Source: an uncultured Odoribacter sp. (GTDB lineage: Bacteria; Bacteroidota; Bacteroidia; Bacteroidales; Marinifilaceae). From it: a DNA stretch of 64,000 nucleotides. Location: NCBI GenBank assembly GCA_910588375.1, contig CAJUQA010000005.1, positions 115,561-179,560 on the forward strand, given 5' to 3'. Below, piece after piece: positions 8,242-16,233 of the stretch; position 1 is the first letter of the stretch; the number at the start of each line of letters is the position of its first letter. Position numbers and translations under genes: made by a program. The notes beneath the pieces were generated by a model. That model was given only the letters and a program-made list of their open reading frames with translations. It made no database searches and had not been told where the DNA came from.

Positions 8242-10797
8242 ATGAAACAACTATTTCACCTCCTGCTCGCACTCTCTTGCTCTCTCTGCATGAGCTGCGG
8301 AAGCGATGACAAAGGCATTGACGAACCCGATGAACCCGAAATTCCAACAAAACCTTCAATCATTTCCTCTAATATAATATTAGAGTATGAACAAGATATT
8401 ATTGATTTCAAAACAGCTGGATATACCAAAGTTGAAGGCGATATTATCATTGATGGCCCTTCTAATTTGGAAGGTTTATGTAATTTAACTGACATAACTG
8501 GCAACTTAATTATCCAAAGTGGAGTTAGCTCCTTTAAAGGATTAAACAATTTAAAAAGTATTGGCGGAAATTTTGAAATTAAAAACACTGAATATTGGAC
8601 AATCATTGCCTTTAAATCATTTGAAGGATTAGAGAAACTTGAAAGTATTGGAGGAAATTTCACAATAGAACCTCATCTATACTCACATCAGTTAGATTCT
8701 ATAACTTCTTTCAAAGGATTAAATAATTTAAAAAGCATTGGAGGAAATTTTAAAATCGATACTGATGATGAACATAGATTTAATGCTCTAACATCATTCG
8801 AAGGATTAGAAAATTTAAGTACCATCGGAGGAAATTTCGAAATATATGCAAGCTATTCTTTGAATTCTTTGAATTCATTCAAAGGATTAAACGCTTTAAA
8901 ATATATTGGCGGTGACTTTAAAATAATATCAACAACACCTTCTTCTTATGATTATTACGAATATTATAAATCTCTAACTGCTTTAAAGTCCTTTGATGGG
9001 CTAGAGAATTTACAAACAATCGAAGGTAACCTTATTATTCATTCTGAAAGCAACAACTATGGCCCAAACTCTTTAACTTCTTTAAGCTCTTTCCAAGGAT
9101 TAAACAATCTAAAAAGCGTCGGTGGAGATTTTCATCTTGAAAATGGGAATAAGGGCCTTGTCACACTAACATCTTTCGAAGGATTAGACAACCTTACGAT
9201 TATTGGAGGTTCATTTATAATGACCTCTTATCAGGTAAATTCAATGGCCTCAGACTCCTATTCCATAACCTCATTCAATGGATTAAAAAGACTAAAAAGT
9301 ATTGGAGGAAATTTTAAGATAACTGCAAGCAATGTAAAATATTTTGAAGGCTTGGAAAATCTTGAAACAATTGAAGGTTCTATGTCAGTCTATTTACCCT
9401 CATTAATCACATTTGAAGGATTAAAAGGACTAAAAAGTATTGGAGGAAATTTTGAGATAGATGCAAGCAATGTGAAATATTTTGAAGGCTTGGAAAATCT
9501 TGAAATTATCAAAGGTGATTTTAAGGTTTCTTATTTAAAATTTCTAACCTCATTTGAAGGATTAAATGGATTAAAGAGCATTGAAGGTAATTTCGAAATA
9601 GAATCCACTAATTATAATCCACTTTGTTTAAATTCATTTGAAGGTTTGGAAAATTTAGAAAACATCGGAGGAAATTTCAAAATAAATGATTCCGACTCTC
9701 CTTTAAACACCATAAGTTCTTTTCAAGGATTGAACAATCTAAAAAATATCGGAGGAGATTTTGAAATAAACGGGAAATCAGAAAGTTTAAATTCATTGAA
9801 ATCTTTCGAAGGATTGGAAAATCTAGAAAATATTGGAGGAAATTTCAAAATAAATGCTGATAGTCCTAGGCAAAACTCTTTAACTTCTTTAACATCTTTC
9901 CAAGGATTAAATAATCTAAAAAGTATTGGGGAAAATTTCGAAATAATCACAAAGGCAACGAGAAATTCATCAATTTTAAATACATTAAAATCATTCAATG
10001 GATTAGAAAACTTAGAAAATATTGGAGGGAATTTCAAAATAAATGCTAATGGAAATTCTTTAACTTCTTTAACATCCTTCCAAGGATTAAATAACTTAAA
10101 AAATATCAATGGGGACTTTGAAGTATCAGCATTATCAGAAGCTTCGCTATTAAAATCTTTTGAAGGATTGGAAAATTTAAAAACAATCAATGGAAATTTA
10201 AAAATAAGTATATCTCCTTACTCCTCTTTAACCTCATTTAAGGGATTAGATGGATTAAAAAGTATTGGCAAAGACTTTGAAATTGATACAGACTCCAAAT
10301 CAATAACATCTCTAGAAGGATTAGAATGTCTTACAACCATTGGAGGAAATCTTAAAATAGATAATGTACATTCTTTTAAAGGGTTAAATGCCTTAGCTAG
10401 TATTGGGGGAAATTTTGAAGTCCATAATCCTAATGTAGAATCATTTAAAAATTTAGAAAGTCTAACCAATATCACAAAAAAATTTAAAGCTATCGGTATG
10501 TCATCGTTAACTTCCTTCGAAGGATTAGATAATCTGAAAAACATTGGAAGCAAAGAATTAACTATTGCCAATTGCCAACAATTAAACAACATATATGCAC
10601 TTGGCAAAATTGAAACACTTAACGAAATTTCAATTACCAACTGTCCAGCCCTCTACGATTTTTGTATTCTTCAAAATGTAGTTCAAAATATGATTGGTAC
10701 ATTCTATATTGCCAACTGTGGATATAACCCTATAAAACGAAAATTTCTGGAAGGAGAGTGCTCCCAAACCCCACCCGCCGACACCGACAACAACTAA
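8242..10797 (+). CDS. surface lipoprotein with about 26 L-domain-like leucine-rich repeats
   Basis: I start it at ATG 8242 (851 residues), since the upstream in-frame TTG precedes the hydrophobic signal without adding homologous sequence. The N-terminus MKQLFHLLLALSCSLCMSCG is a lipoprotein signal with the lipid cysteine followed by acidic GSDDKGIDEPDEPE, matching the Bacteroidetes lipoprotein export signal to the cell surface. The rest is about 26 imperfect repeats of 22-38 residues around SFEGLENLKSIGGNFEI, resembling receptor L-domain or leucine-rich solenoids. Many alternate between GLNNLKSIGG and GLENLENIGG, so the array probably grew by duplicating a two-repeat unit. Base composition is far more AT-rich than gltX or polA, which suggests horizontal origin or different selection. 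Binding partner unknown. Confidence 0.8.
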   Translation: MKQLFHLLLALSCSLCMSCGSDDKGIDEPDEPEIPTKPSIISSNIILEYEQDIIDFKTAGYTKVEGDIIIDGPSNLEGLCNLTDITGNLIIQSGVSSFKGLNNLKSIGGNFEIKNTEYWTIIAFKSFEGLEKLESIGGNFTIEPHLYSHQLDSITSFKGLNNLKSIGGNFKIDTDDEHRFNALTSFEGLENLSTIGGNFEIYASYSLNSLNSFKGLNALKYIGGDFKIISTTPSSYDYYEYYKSLTALKSFDGLENLQTIEGNLIIHSESNNYGPNSLTSLSSFQGLNNLKSVGGDFHLENGNKGLVTLTSFEGLDNLTIIGGSFIMTSYQVNSMASDSYSITSFNGLKRLKSIGGNFKITASNVKYFEGLENLETIEGSMSVYLPSLITFEGLKGLKSIGGNFEIDASNVKYFEGLENLEIIKGDFKVSYLKFLTSFEGLNGLKSIEGNFEIESTNYNPLCLNSFEGLENLENIGGNFKINDSDSPLNTISSFQGLNNLKNIGGDFEINGKSESLNSLKSFEGLENLENIGGNFKINADSPRQNSLTSLTSFQGLNNLKSIGENFEIITKATRNSSILNTLKSFNGLENLENIGGNFKINANGNSLTSLTSFQGLNNLKNINGDFEVSALSEASLLKSFEGLENLKTINGNLKISISPYSSLTSFKGLDGLKSIGKDFEIDTDSKSITSLEGLECLTTIGGNLKIDNVHSFKGLNALASIGGNFEVHNPNVESFKNLESLTNITKKFKAIGMSSLTSFEGLDNLKNIGSKELTIANCQQLNNIYALGKIETLNEISITNCPALYDFCILQNVVQNMIGTFYIANCGYNPIKRKFLEGECSQTPPADTDNN

Positions 10798-10805
10798 CTA
10801 ACCCC

Positions 10806-10833
10806 GTTCTCCCGGCCATTCAGCCGGGAGAAC
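10806..10833 (+). terminator. hairpin between the repeat lipoprotein and the next gene
   Basis: GTTCTCCCGGC (10806-10816), a six-base loop and GCCGGGAGAAC (10823-10833) form a perfect 11-bp stem followed by AAAAACT, not by a U-tract. It lies 14 bases before the ATG at 10848, so it either ends lipoprotein transcription or limits readthrough into the downstream genes. Confidence 0.7.
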
Positions 10834-10847
10834 AAAAACTATAAAAC

Positions 10848-11597
10848 ATGAGCCTCGCATTATGTTACAACAAAGCAAAAGACAACCTGTACATAGGTTC
10901 TTCAAGCAGTCCCTTTGCGTTGTTCAGATCCCATGACGAAAAAGGCTATAACCACAACCGCCCACAATTTTCAATACCTGAAACAAATTTCTGTATAAAA
11001 ATCGAAAGCAATTTCAGCTATGGAAACACGGCCTATCTACGGGCTTCCATATGGTACAATGATGAACCCCTACTGAATTTTCACAATTGGTGGGACTGCC
11101 TCAATTACAATTTGTCTTATTTCAAGGTAAATCCTACATCGCAAAATTGGGAGGAACTATTTAATCAAATCATAAACGTATACAATCATAAAGATTCCTG
11201 GTATTGTACCGAAATCCACAACGAATTAAAACCCCTTTATGACGCACTGTCACATCCTGAAAAAATCACCGTGCGCAAATATCCATGGCTTCCTCCGCAA
11301 ACCGATTGGAAAGAGCCGTTAAGCGTATTGCATCTTGCCCGAAAAAGCCATGAACTATTAAATGAACTGGAAGCACAGAAACTAAGCGAAATTCCTGTTT
11401 TTAAAGATATTCTAATCTCCATTTTTACAAAAGTCATCCCATTAATACCAACAGCCTATACCCAAGTTCTCCAAGAAAAACCAAAAGATGAACATAAAAC
11501 GATAACATATACAAAATATTTCGAAAAATATTTCGACACCATTTACACCTACTTCAAACGTACAAACCAACTCCCTTTATTTTTTTCTAATTTATAA
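10848..11597 (+). CDS. hypothetical protein, first of an unknown three-gene set
   Basis: A 249-residue protein I do not recognise. It has no signal peptide or membrane segment and is rich in aromatic residues (FHNWWDCLNYNLSYF, KYPWLPPQTDW). The N-terminal ALCYNKAKDNLYIGSSSSPF suggests a beta-rich start, and the C-terminal third is helical. It is followed after six bases by the 191-residue gene and then by the ExoX-C-like gene, all on the plus strand, which suggests one operon. The immediate neighbours are accessory genes, including a toxin-antitoxin pair, so a defence or mobile-element role is conceivable, but nothing in the protein shows it. Confidence 0.6.
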   Translation: MSLALCYNKAKDNLYIGSSSSPFALFRSHDEKGYNHNRPQFSIPETNFCIKIESNFSYGNTAYLRASIWYNDEPLLNFHNWWDCLNYNLSYFKVNPTSQNWEELFNQIINVYNHKDSWYCTEIHNELKPLYDALSHPEKITVRKYPWLPPQTDWKEPLSVLHLARKSHELLNELEAQKLSEIPVFKDILISIFTKVIPLIPTAYTQVLQEKPKDEHKTITYTKYFEKYFDTIYTYFKRTNQLPLFFSNL

Positions 11598-11603
11598 AAC
11601 ACC

Positions 11604-12179
11604 ATGGATAGACAATTAAAACTATTATCAGATTCATTAAAAGACAAAAAAACACTCATCAGTGGATTAAACGTTCAGAATTTTAACAAGAAAATGGAGC
11701 TAAGAGGATTCATTCCGGTTGCTTTTGATGCCAATATATTAGCAATATGTGACACTTCACTTGACCTTTTTAATTTTGACGTCGTTGCCGATAAAATAAG
11801 AGTTCTGAATCCTCTTCAAAAAAATTTGTACGGAAAAACCGCTACTTACACTTTATATCCGATAGCAAAAAAAATTCAAGTATCTGGAAACACAAATACA
11901 ATTCCAGTCACAAACAATCTGCGATTACCCGATTATTTCAAAGATAACAAATTAGACTTGACCAAAGCCAATGCATCTCCGCAATTTGAATTCAAAGAAA
12001 ACGAAACCATCTATCATCCAGAAAATAAAGACATCATATTTTACAGAAACCCCACAGACACTGAAAATCCCATTGCCATTGCCAAAGAATTTTATTGCCT
12101 GTGTGTTTACGAAAATTCTGTAACGGGAAAAATAGATTACTGCATCGCCGACCCGTGGACCCTGGTTCTCATACCATAA
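11604..12179 (+). CDS. hypothetical protein, second of an unknown three-gene set
   Basis: A 191-residue protein of unknown family that starts six bases after its upstream neighbour ends. It begins with a helical segment (MDRQLKLLSDSLKDKKTLIS), followed by alternating strands and helices, and ends with FYCLCVYENSVTGKIDYCIADPW. It has no signal, membrane segment or nucleotide-binding motif that I can see. Coupling to the neighbours suggests a shared role. Confidence 0.6.
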   Translation: MDRQLKLLSDSLKDKKTLISGLNVQNFNKKMELRGFIPVAFDANILAICDTSLDLFNFDVVADKIRVLNPLQKNLYGKTATYTLYPIAKKIQVSGNTNTIPVTNNLRLPDYFKDNKLDLTKANASPQFEFKENETIYHPENKDIIFYRNPTDTENPIAIAKEFYCLCVYENSVTGKIDYCIADPWTLVLIP

Positions 12180-12191
12180 TTCATAATCAAC

Positions 12192-12584
12192 ATGCCACAC
12201 TACACTTTTACGTCAATAGCCGACACATTTGATTTTGGCAAACATAAAAACGAATCTATGAGCGATGTTTTAGAAAGAGAACCGTCATACCTATATTGGT
12301 GTGCAAACAATATTCCCCGATTTCAAATCAGCGAGAATGCCCTCTCCGAAATAAAAACTTTATTTCCGGATTTCATTCTTTCTATAGACTTTTTAGCCGC
12401 TGTCCATCATGAAACAGACGACGATGAAAACTCCGACATAGATAACAATATTGACGAACACTTTGAACGTCCCACATATGAAAAATACGCAGGTTCTTGG
12501 GCTCAAGAAGTAGAAGGCTACAGCGATGACGACATCGACACCATATTCGACGGCGACCCGTCAGCCTATTGGAACATCGACTGA
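12192..12584 (+). CDS. protein with ExoX C-terminal-like domain
   Basis: A 130-residue protein. Residues about 10-50 (DFGKHKNESMSDVLEREPSY then LYWCANN) match the small domain found at the C-terminus of exodeoxyribonuclease X and in stand-alone proteins, a putative nucleic-acid or protein interaction module. The C-terminal half is very acidic (DDDENSDIDNNIDE and EGYSDDDIDTIFDGD). No nuclease domain is present, so it is not an active ExoX by itself. It follows the 191-residue gene by 12 bases and closes the three-gene set. Confidence 0.6.
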   Translation: MPHYTFTSIADTFDFGKHKNESMSDVLEREPSYLYWCANNIPRFQISENALSEIKTLFPDFILSIDFLAAVHHETDDDENSDIDNNIDEHFERPTYEKYAGSWAQEVEGYSDDDIDTIFDGDPSAYWNID

Positions 12585-12651
12585 CATAAAATAAAACAGC
12601 ACATCCTAAAGAAAAGCACCCACAAAACGCATAGGAAAGACAGGGGTTGGA

Positions 12652-12727
12652 CTATGGTTGTGCTATTCTCCGGCTATGGTTCAACTATCTCCGAATAGCG
12701 CAACCATAGCCGGAGTTTAGTTGAACC
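12652..12727. repeat. competing overlapping hairpins
   Basis: Three arms can pair in exclusive ways. CTATGGTTGTGCTATTC (12652-12668) pairs with 12693-12709 with one mismatch. CTCCGGCTATGGTT (12668-12681) pairs perfectly with AACCATAGCCGGAG (12702-12715). GGTTCAACTA (12678-12687) pairs perfectly with TAGTTGAACC (12718-12727). It lies between the ExoX-C-like gene and the toxin-antitoxin pair. Confidence 0.7.
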
Positions 12728-12837
12728 TACGCTGTGTGCCTGTGTTTCTACGGAAGTTGCAAGGCGTTACAGGGGAAATGATACATTGCTTCCCGAAATT
12801 ATTTCAAAATTCACAATCATTTTCACTATGAAAACTT

Positions 12838-12845
12838 TATATTTG
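12838..12845 (+). promoter_or_regulatory. Bacteroidetes -7 element before the nucleotidyltransferase antitoxin
   Basis: TATATTTG matches TAnnTTTG and ends 19 bases before the ATG at 12865. No TTG is seen at the -33 distance, so this is a partial match. Confidence 0.4.
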
Positions 12846-12864
12846 TAGAAACAAATATGAAATA

Positions 12865-13158
12865 ATGAAAACACTTGCAGACTATATTCCCCTATTACGA
12901 AACTACATGCAGGAAAATGCCCTCAAATATGGAATCTCACGTATGGGAATATTCGGTTCGGTAGCAAGAGGAGAACAAACGGATTCAAGTGATCTCGATA
13001 TATACATAGAAGGTGAATTACGCGGTTTTTTTGCTCTGTCAGGCATTAAACAAGAATTGGAAAGTTTATTAGACTGCTCTGTAGATATCGTTCGATTACG
13101 ACATTCTATGGACTCATTTTTGCGAGACAGAATTTTAAAAGATGGCATCTATGTCTGA
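12865..13158 (+). CDS. MntA-like nucleotidyltransferase antitoxin
   Basis: A 97-residue minimal nucleotidyltransferase with the GSX10DXD motif: Gly31-Ser32 and Asp43/Asp45 (GIFGSVARGEQTDSSDLDIY). In characterised MntA/HepT systems the antitoxin transfers AMP to a tyrosine of the HepT toxin and so inactivates it. The stop overlaps the start of the HepT-like gene by 17 bases, the usual gene order for the pair. Assignment by motif and context is strong; activity is inferred. Confidence 0.85.
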   Translation: MKTLADYIPLLRNYMQENALKYGISRMGIFGSVARGEQTDSSDLDIYIEGELRGFFALSGIKQELESLLDCSVDIVRLRHSMDSFLRDRILKDGIYV

Positions 13159-13531
13159 TATGTTAATAACTTTTCATACTCTACAATTGATTTGTGATTC
13201 TTTGGAACAAATTCTTAAAAGATGTTCGAATATTCATAATGTCAATGATTTTCTACTAACAGAAAGCGGCACGATGAAACTTGATAGTATTTGCATGAAA
13301 CTAACTGCTATCGGTGAAAGTGTTAAAAACTTAGATAAAATCACAGATAAAAAATTATTAATAAATTATCCAGAAATACCATGGAAAAATGTCATGGGTA
13401 TTCGTGATGTCATTGTTCATCATTATTTTGATATTGATGCGGATGAAATTTTTAGAATTTGCAAACAAGATGTTCCACAATTACTTCAAGTCATTAGAAA
13501 AATGATTGATGACCTGCATAATGAGACCTAG
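13142..13531 (+). CDS. HepT-like (HEPN) toxin
   Basis: A 129-residue HEPN-domain protein carrying the toxin motif RX4HXY as Arg88, His93 and Tyr95 (GIRDVIVHHYFD). The Tyr is the AMPylation target in studied members, which act as RNases. Start ATG 13142 overlaps the antitoxin end; ATG 13151 is an alternative. It forms a type VII toxin-antitoxin pair with the preceding gene and lies in an accessory stretch with RhuM and A1S_2505-like genes. Confidence 0.85.
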   Translation: MASMSDMLITFHTLQLICDSLEQILKRCSNIHNVNDFLLTESGTMKLDSICMKLTAIGESVKNLDKITDKKLLINYPEIPWKNVMGIRDVIVHHYFDIDADEIFRICKQDVPQLLQVIRKMIDDLHNET

Positions 13532-13599
13532 ATAATGATTAAAACAAAACTATTTCTTCTGATTACATAACCCCAATAGCGCATTTTAAGCTGAATGAT

Positions 13600-14061
13600 A
13601 TGTTCAAGTGGTTTCATAGAAATAACAACAAACGCTGTAGTAATTCTACTGAAAAAGAATACATACTTCCAATGAATCATATCGAAAGAGTTTCCCCAGA
13701 ATATATCAAGACGTTAGCAGATTCGGAAGTTTTTGTTTTTGCAAGCAATCTGGAGGGGCATCACGATAGCGGGGCTGCCAGAATCGCCCGGGAAGATTTC
13801 GGTGCGGTATATGGACAAGGCGTCGGATTGCAAGGTCAATGCTATGCCATCCCGACCATGCAGGGCGGCATTGAAACCATCAAACCCTATGTGGATGAAT
13901 TTATCGAATTTGCCCAATCCCACCGGGAGTTGAAATTTCTCGTGACCAAAATCGGCTGCGGCATAGCAGGCTTTACCGTAGCGGAAATCGCTCCGTTATT
14001 CAAAAAATGCACAGAAATTGAAAACGTCTATTTACCCATTGAATTCTGGGAACGCTACTAA
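13600..14061 (+). CDS. A1S_2505-like (phage non-structural) protein
   Basis: A 153-residue protein whose region from FVFASNLEGHHDSGAARIA through GFTVAEIAPLF resembles a macro-domain-like family often annotated as the A1S_2505 phage non-structural protein. The N-terminal 24 residues are basic and poorly conserved in appearance; ATG 13672 (MNHIERVSPEYI) is a plausible later start. Role unknown to me. Its placement beside a toxin-antitoxin pair and a duplicated dusB end is consistent with accessory DNA. Confidence 0.6.
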   Translation: MFKWFHRNNNKRCSNSTEKEYILPMNHIERVSPEYIKTLADSEVFVFASNLEGHHDSGAARIAREDFGAVYGQGVGLQGQCYAIPTMQGGIETIKPYVDEFIEFAQSHRELKFLVTKIGCGIAGFTVAEIAPLFKKCTEIENVYLPIEFWERY

Positions 14062-14067
14062 ATAGGG

Positions 14068-14153
14068 TAGTGAAAAACTGCATTTCCTCTGTCGGCATTA
14101 TTTTCTCCGTATCTTTCCTGGATTTCGTCGAAGACTTGCCAGAGGGTGCGGAG
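14068..14153. repeat. duplicated dusB 3' end, distal copy
   Basis: An 86-base sequence nearly identical to the last codons of dusB, in the same orientation as the intact copy at 14524-14632. On the minus strand it encodes QVFDEIQERYGENNAD and then runs on, since the natural stop is changed. It stops abruptly at 14153, where the DUF4143 fragment region begins. Confidence 0.85.
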
Positions 14154-14168
14154 TCCAATTTATCTTCA

Positions 14169-14522
14169 TCAGTCCTTAAGGCAGCCTATTGGGACAACAT
14201 ACACACCATCCTCACGACGATAAGCAAATTTTCCTGTCGCTGTAAGCACCATCAAAAACGAAGGAGATTTCATACGACTCGTATCTATCCTCTTCGCCAA
14301 CAACTTAAGGTTTTCCGCTCCTTCTTCAATTCCTTTGTCTCCCCCCAGTTTTATTTCTATCAGTCCGAAATGACCGTTACGCAAGTGCACCACAGCATCA
14401 CATTCCAATCCTGTCTTATCCCTGAAATGATACACCTGTCCGTCCAACGCATCAGCAAAAACCCGTAAATCCCTCACACATAATGTTTCAAAAAGAAGTC
14501 CCATGGTGTTTAGATCATTCAC
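14169..14522 (-). pseudogene. truncated ATPase, DUF4143 C-terminal fragment
   Basis: A 117-codon frame that covers only the C-terminal DUF4143 part of the AAA-plus-DUF4143 ATPases: DLNTMGLLFETLCVRDLR and GLIEIKLGGDKGIEEGAENL. The Walker A/B ATPase half is missing. A GTG at 14522 is the first possible start, right at the border with the dusB-derived repeat, so the 5' part was probably lost when this segment arrived or was deleted. It lies between two copies of the dusB 3' end. Confidence 0.8.
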
Positions 14523-14523
14523 T

Positions 14524-14632
14524 TAGTGAAAAACTGTATTTCCCCAATCGGCACGATTTCATTTCCTCAATCGGCATTATTTTCTCCGTATCTTTCCTGG
14601 ATTTCATCGAAGACTTGCCAGAGGGTGCGGAG
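14524..14632. repeat. dusB 3' end, proximal copy with small tandem duplication
   Basis: Matches 14068-14153 in direct orientation over the TAGTGAAAAACTG start and the dusB coding tail. This copy has an extra 23-base unit: ATTTCCCCAATCGGCA (14538-14553) and ATTTCCTCAATCGGCA (14561-14576) are tandem near-copies just after the dusB stop. Confidence 0.85.
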
Positions 14633-15556
14633 GTCGGGAGCCTGGAGCATGCGGATGCGGAGGTCACGGAAGTGAGGCAGGCCTTTGAACATGGCGGCCA
14701 TGTGGCGGCGCATGTGGAGTAAGCCGCGGATTTCGTCTATCCACTCGACGGAGAGGAGGATTTGCTCTTTGATGATTTCAATCTGTTCGGCCACGGTAAG
14801 ATCAGGCAGCAGTTCGCCCGTTTCGAAGTAGTGTTTTATCTGGCGGAATATCCAGGGCTTGCCAATAGTCGCCCGGCCTATCATGACGCCGTCGACGCCG
14901 TATTTGTCAAAGGCTTCTTTGGCTTTTTCGGGAGAGGTGATGTCGCCGTTGCCGAGTATAGGTATTTTTATCCGGGGGTTGCTTTTCACCCGGGCAATAG
15001 GCTCCCAGTCGGCTTCACCGGTATACATCTGCGAGCGGGTACGCCCGTGTATCGCCAAGGCCTGGATGCCGACGTCCTGCAGGCGTTCGGCAATGTCTTC
15101 GATGATGATGTTTTCGCAATCCCAGCCGAGACGAGTTTTCGCCGTTACGGGGATTTTAACGGCATTCACAATTTGCCGGGTCATCTCCACCATCAGGGGG
15201 ATGTCTTTCAGCATTCCCGCCCCCGCTCCTTTCTGCGCCACGCGTTTCACCGGACAACCGAAATTCAGGTCAATGAAGTCGGGCTGCACTTCTTCGACGA
15301 TTTTCGCCGCTTCCACCATCGAGTCGATGTATCTCCCGTAAATCTGGATGGTCACCGGACGTTCCGCCTCATCAATGGTCAGTTTTTTCAACGATTTGTT
15401 GACCGACCTCACCAGCGCATCGGCCGAAACGAATTCGGAATAGAGCCAGTCCGCCCCGTATTTTTTGCAAAATTTGCGGAACGGGGGATTCGTCACGTCT
15501 TCCATCGGTGCCAGTATCAGCGGCCTGTCTCCTATTTTCTTTCCGGCGATTTCCAT
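14567..15556 (-). CDS. dusB: tRNA-dihydrouridine synthase
   Basis: A 329-residue flavoenzyme that reduces uridines in the tRNA D-loop using FMN and NADPH. Visible marks are PLILAPMEDVTNPPFR at the N-terminus, the catalytic Cys101 in NFGCPVKRVAQKGAGAGML, and HGRTRSQMYTGEADW, typical of the TIM-barrel Dus proteins; the C-terminal helical domain follows. Among Dus proteins the sequence is closest to DusB-type by inspection, so the symbol is tentative. Its last 20 codons are duplicated downstream at 14068-14153, suggesting that the 3' end is a recombination or integration site. The gene is divergent from the exported protein at 15614. Confidence 0.92.
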   Translation of the reverse strand: MEIAGKKIGDRPLILAPMEDVTNPPFRKFCKKYGADWLYSEFVSADALVRSVNKSLKKLTIDEAERPVTIQIYGRYIDSMVEAAKIVEEVQPDFIDLNFGCPVKRVAQKGAGAGMLKDIPLMVEMTRQIVNAVKIPVTAKTRLGWDCENIIIEDIAERLQDVGIQALAIHGRTRSQMYTGEADWEPIARVKSNPRIKIPILGNGDITSPEKAKEAFDKYGVDGVMIGRATIGKPWIFRQIKHYFETGELLPDLTVAEQIEIIKEQILLSVEWIDEIRGLLHMRRHMAAMFKGLPHFRDLRIRMLQAPDLRTLWQVFDEIQERYGENNAD

Positions 15557-15613
15557 AAATCAAGATAATTCCATAAGTTTGTTACAAAAATAGCAATAAA
15601 GGTATTTCCGGAT

Positions 15614-16129
15614 ATGTTTCTCTTCAAACTTCTTTTGATTTTTTCATTTTTCACCGCTGCCGGAAACGGCAATGAGTTGTGGAAAAGAATCGACACGCAA
15701 GAGCATATTTCTTTTCTGTTTCCCAACACGGTGCAATCCCTGACCCAGGAAAACAACGGCATCCGCTCCCACGTTTACCAGACGAAGGATCTGACGTGCG
15801 TTTTCGGGGTGGTCTGCTCCGATTTTTCAAACAGTCCGTTGCAAATAACGGACGAAACAGCCCCCATTATTTATGAGCAGATGCGCAAGACTTCCGTGGG
15901 CATGGAATCCGCCATCCTGAAAGATGAGAAAACAATCCCTTACGACAATATGCTTATCAAGGAAATCGAGTATTCCATCATTAAAGATAATTACGAGATG
16001 ACCTATTTCAAGCGTTTTATCTTCAGAGACAATATGGTCTACCAACTTTCTGTCGGAGGAAGAAGCCGCCACCGGGAATATATCCTGAAAGGAAGGGAGA
16101 TTTTCTTCAATTCCGTACAGTTCAAATAG
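15614..16129 (+). CDS. exported hypothetical protein
   Basis: A 171-residue protein with a short hydrophobic N-terminal signal (MFLFKLLLIFSFFTAAGNG), then a compact mixed alpha/beta domain with SFLFPNTVQSL and FKRFIFRDNMVYQLSVGG. It has no lipobox or further membrane segment. The repeated beta pattern resembles small periplasmic proteins that describe a stored value with units of strands, but I do not recognise a family. Divergently oriented from dusB. Confidence 0.6.
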   Translation: MFLFKLLLIFSFFTAAGNGNELWKRIDTQEHISFLFPNTVQSLTQENNGIRSHVYQTKDLTCVFGVVCSDFSNSPLQITDETAPIIYEQMRKTSVGMESAILKDEKTIPYDNMLIKEIEYSIIKDNYEMTYFKRFIFRDNMVYQLSVGGRSRHREYILKGREIFFNSVQFK

Positions 16130-16233
16130 CGCAACTCAAATAAAAATCCTAATTTTGCCTATAAAGAATATTACTCCGGCCAATTTTAAGCATTCTACAC
16201 TGTTTGTTATCATGAAATGAAATATATTTAGTC

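Noticed and set aside
7748..8359. Three minus-strand frames (7748-7981, 7902-8099, 8096-8359)
   Set aside because: They overlap one another in different frames, have no recognisable domain, contain many basic residues typical of non-coding translation, and the last runs into the lipoprotein gene on the other strand.
8242..10797. CRISPR-like array in the repetitive DNA
   Set aside because: The repeats are coding, vary in length, and translate to the L-domain pattern; there are no spacers of fixed size.
14762..15568. 268-codon plus-strand frame
   Set aside because: Antisense to dusB, a gene with clear motifs; low-complexity translation.
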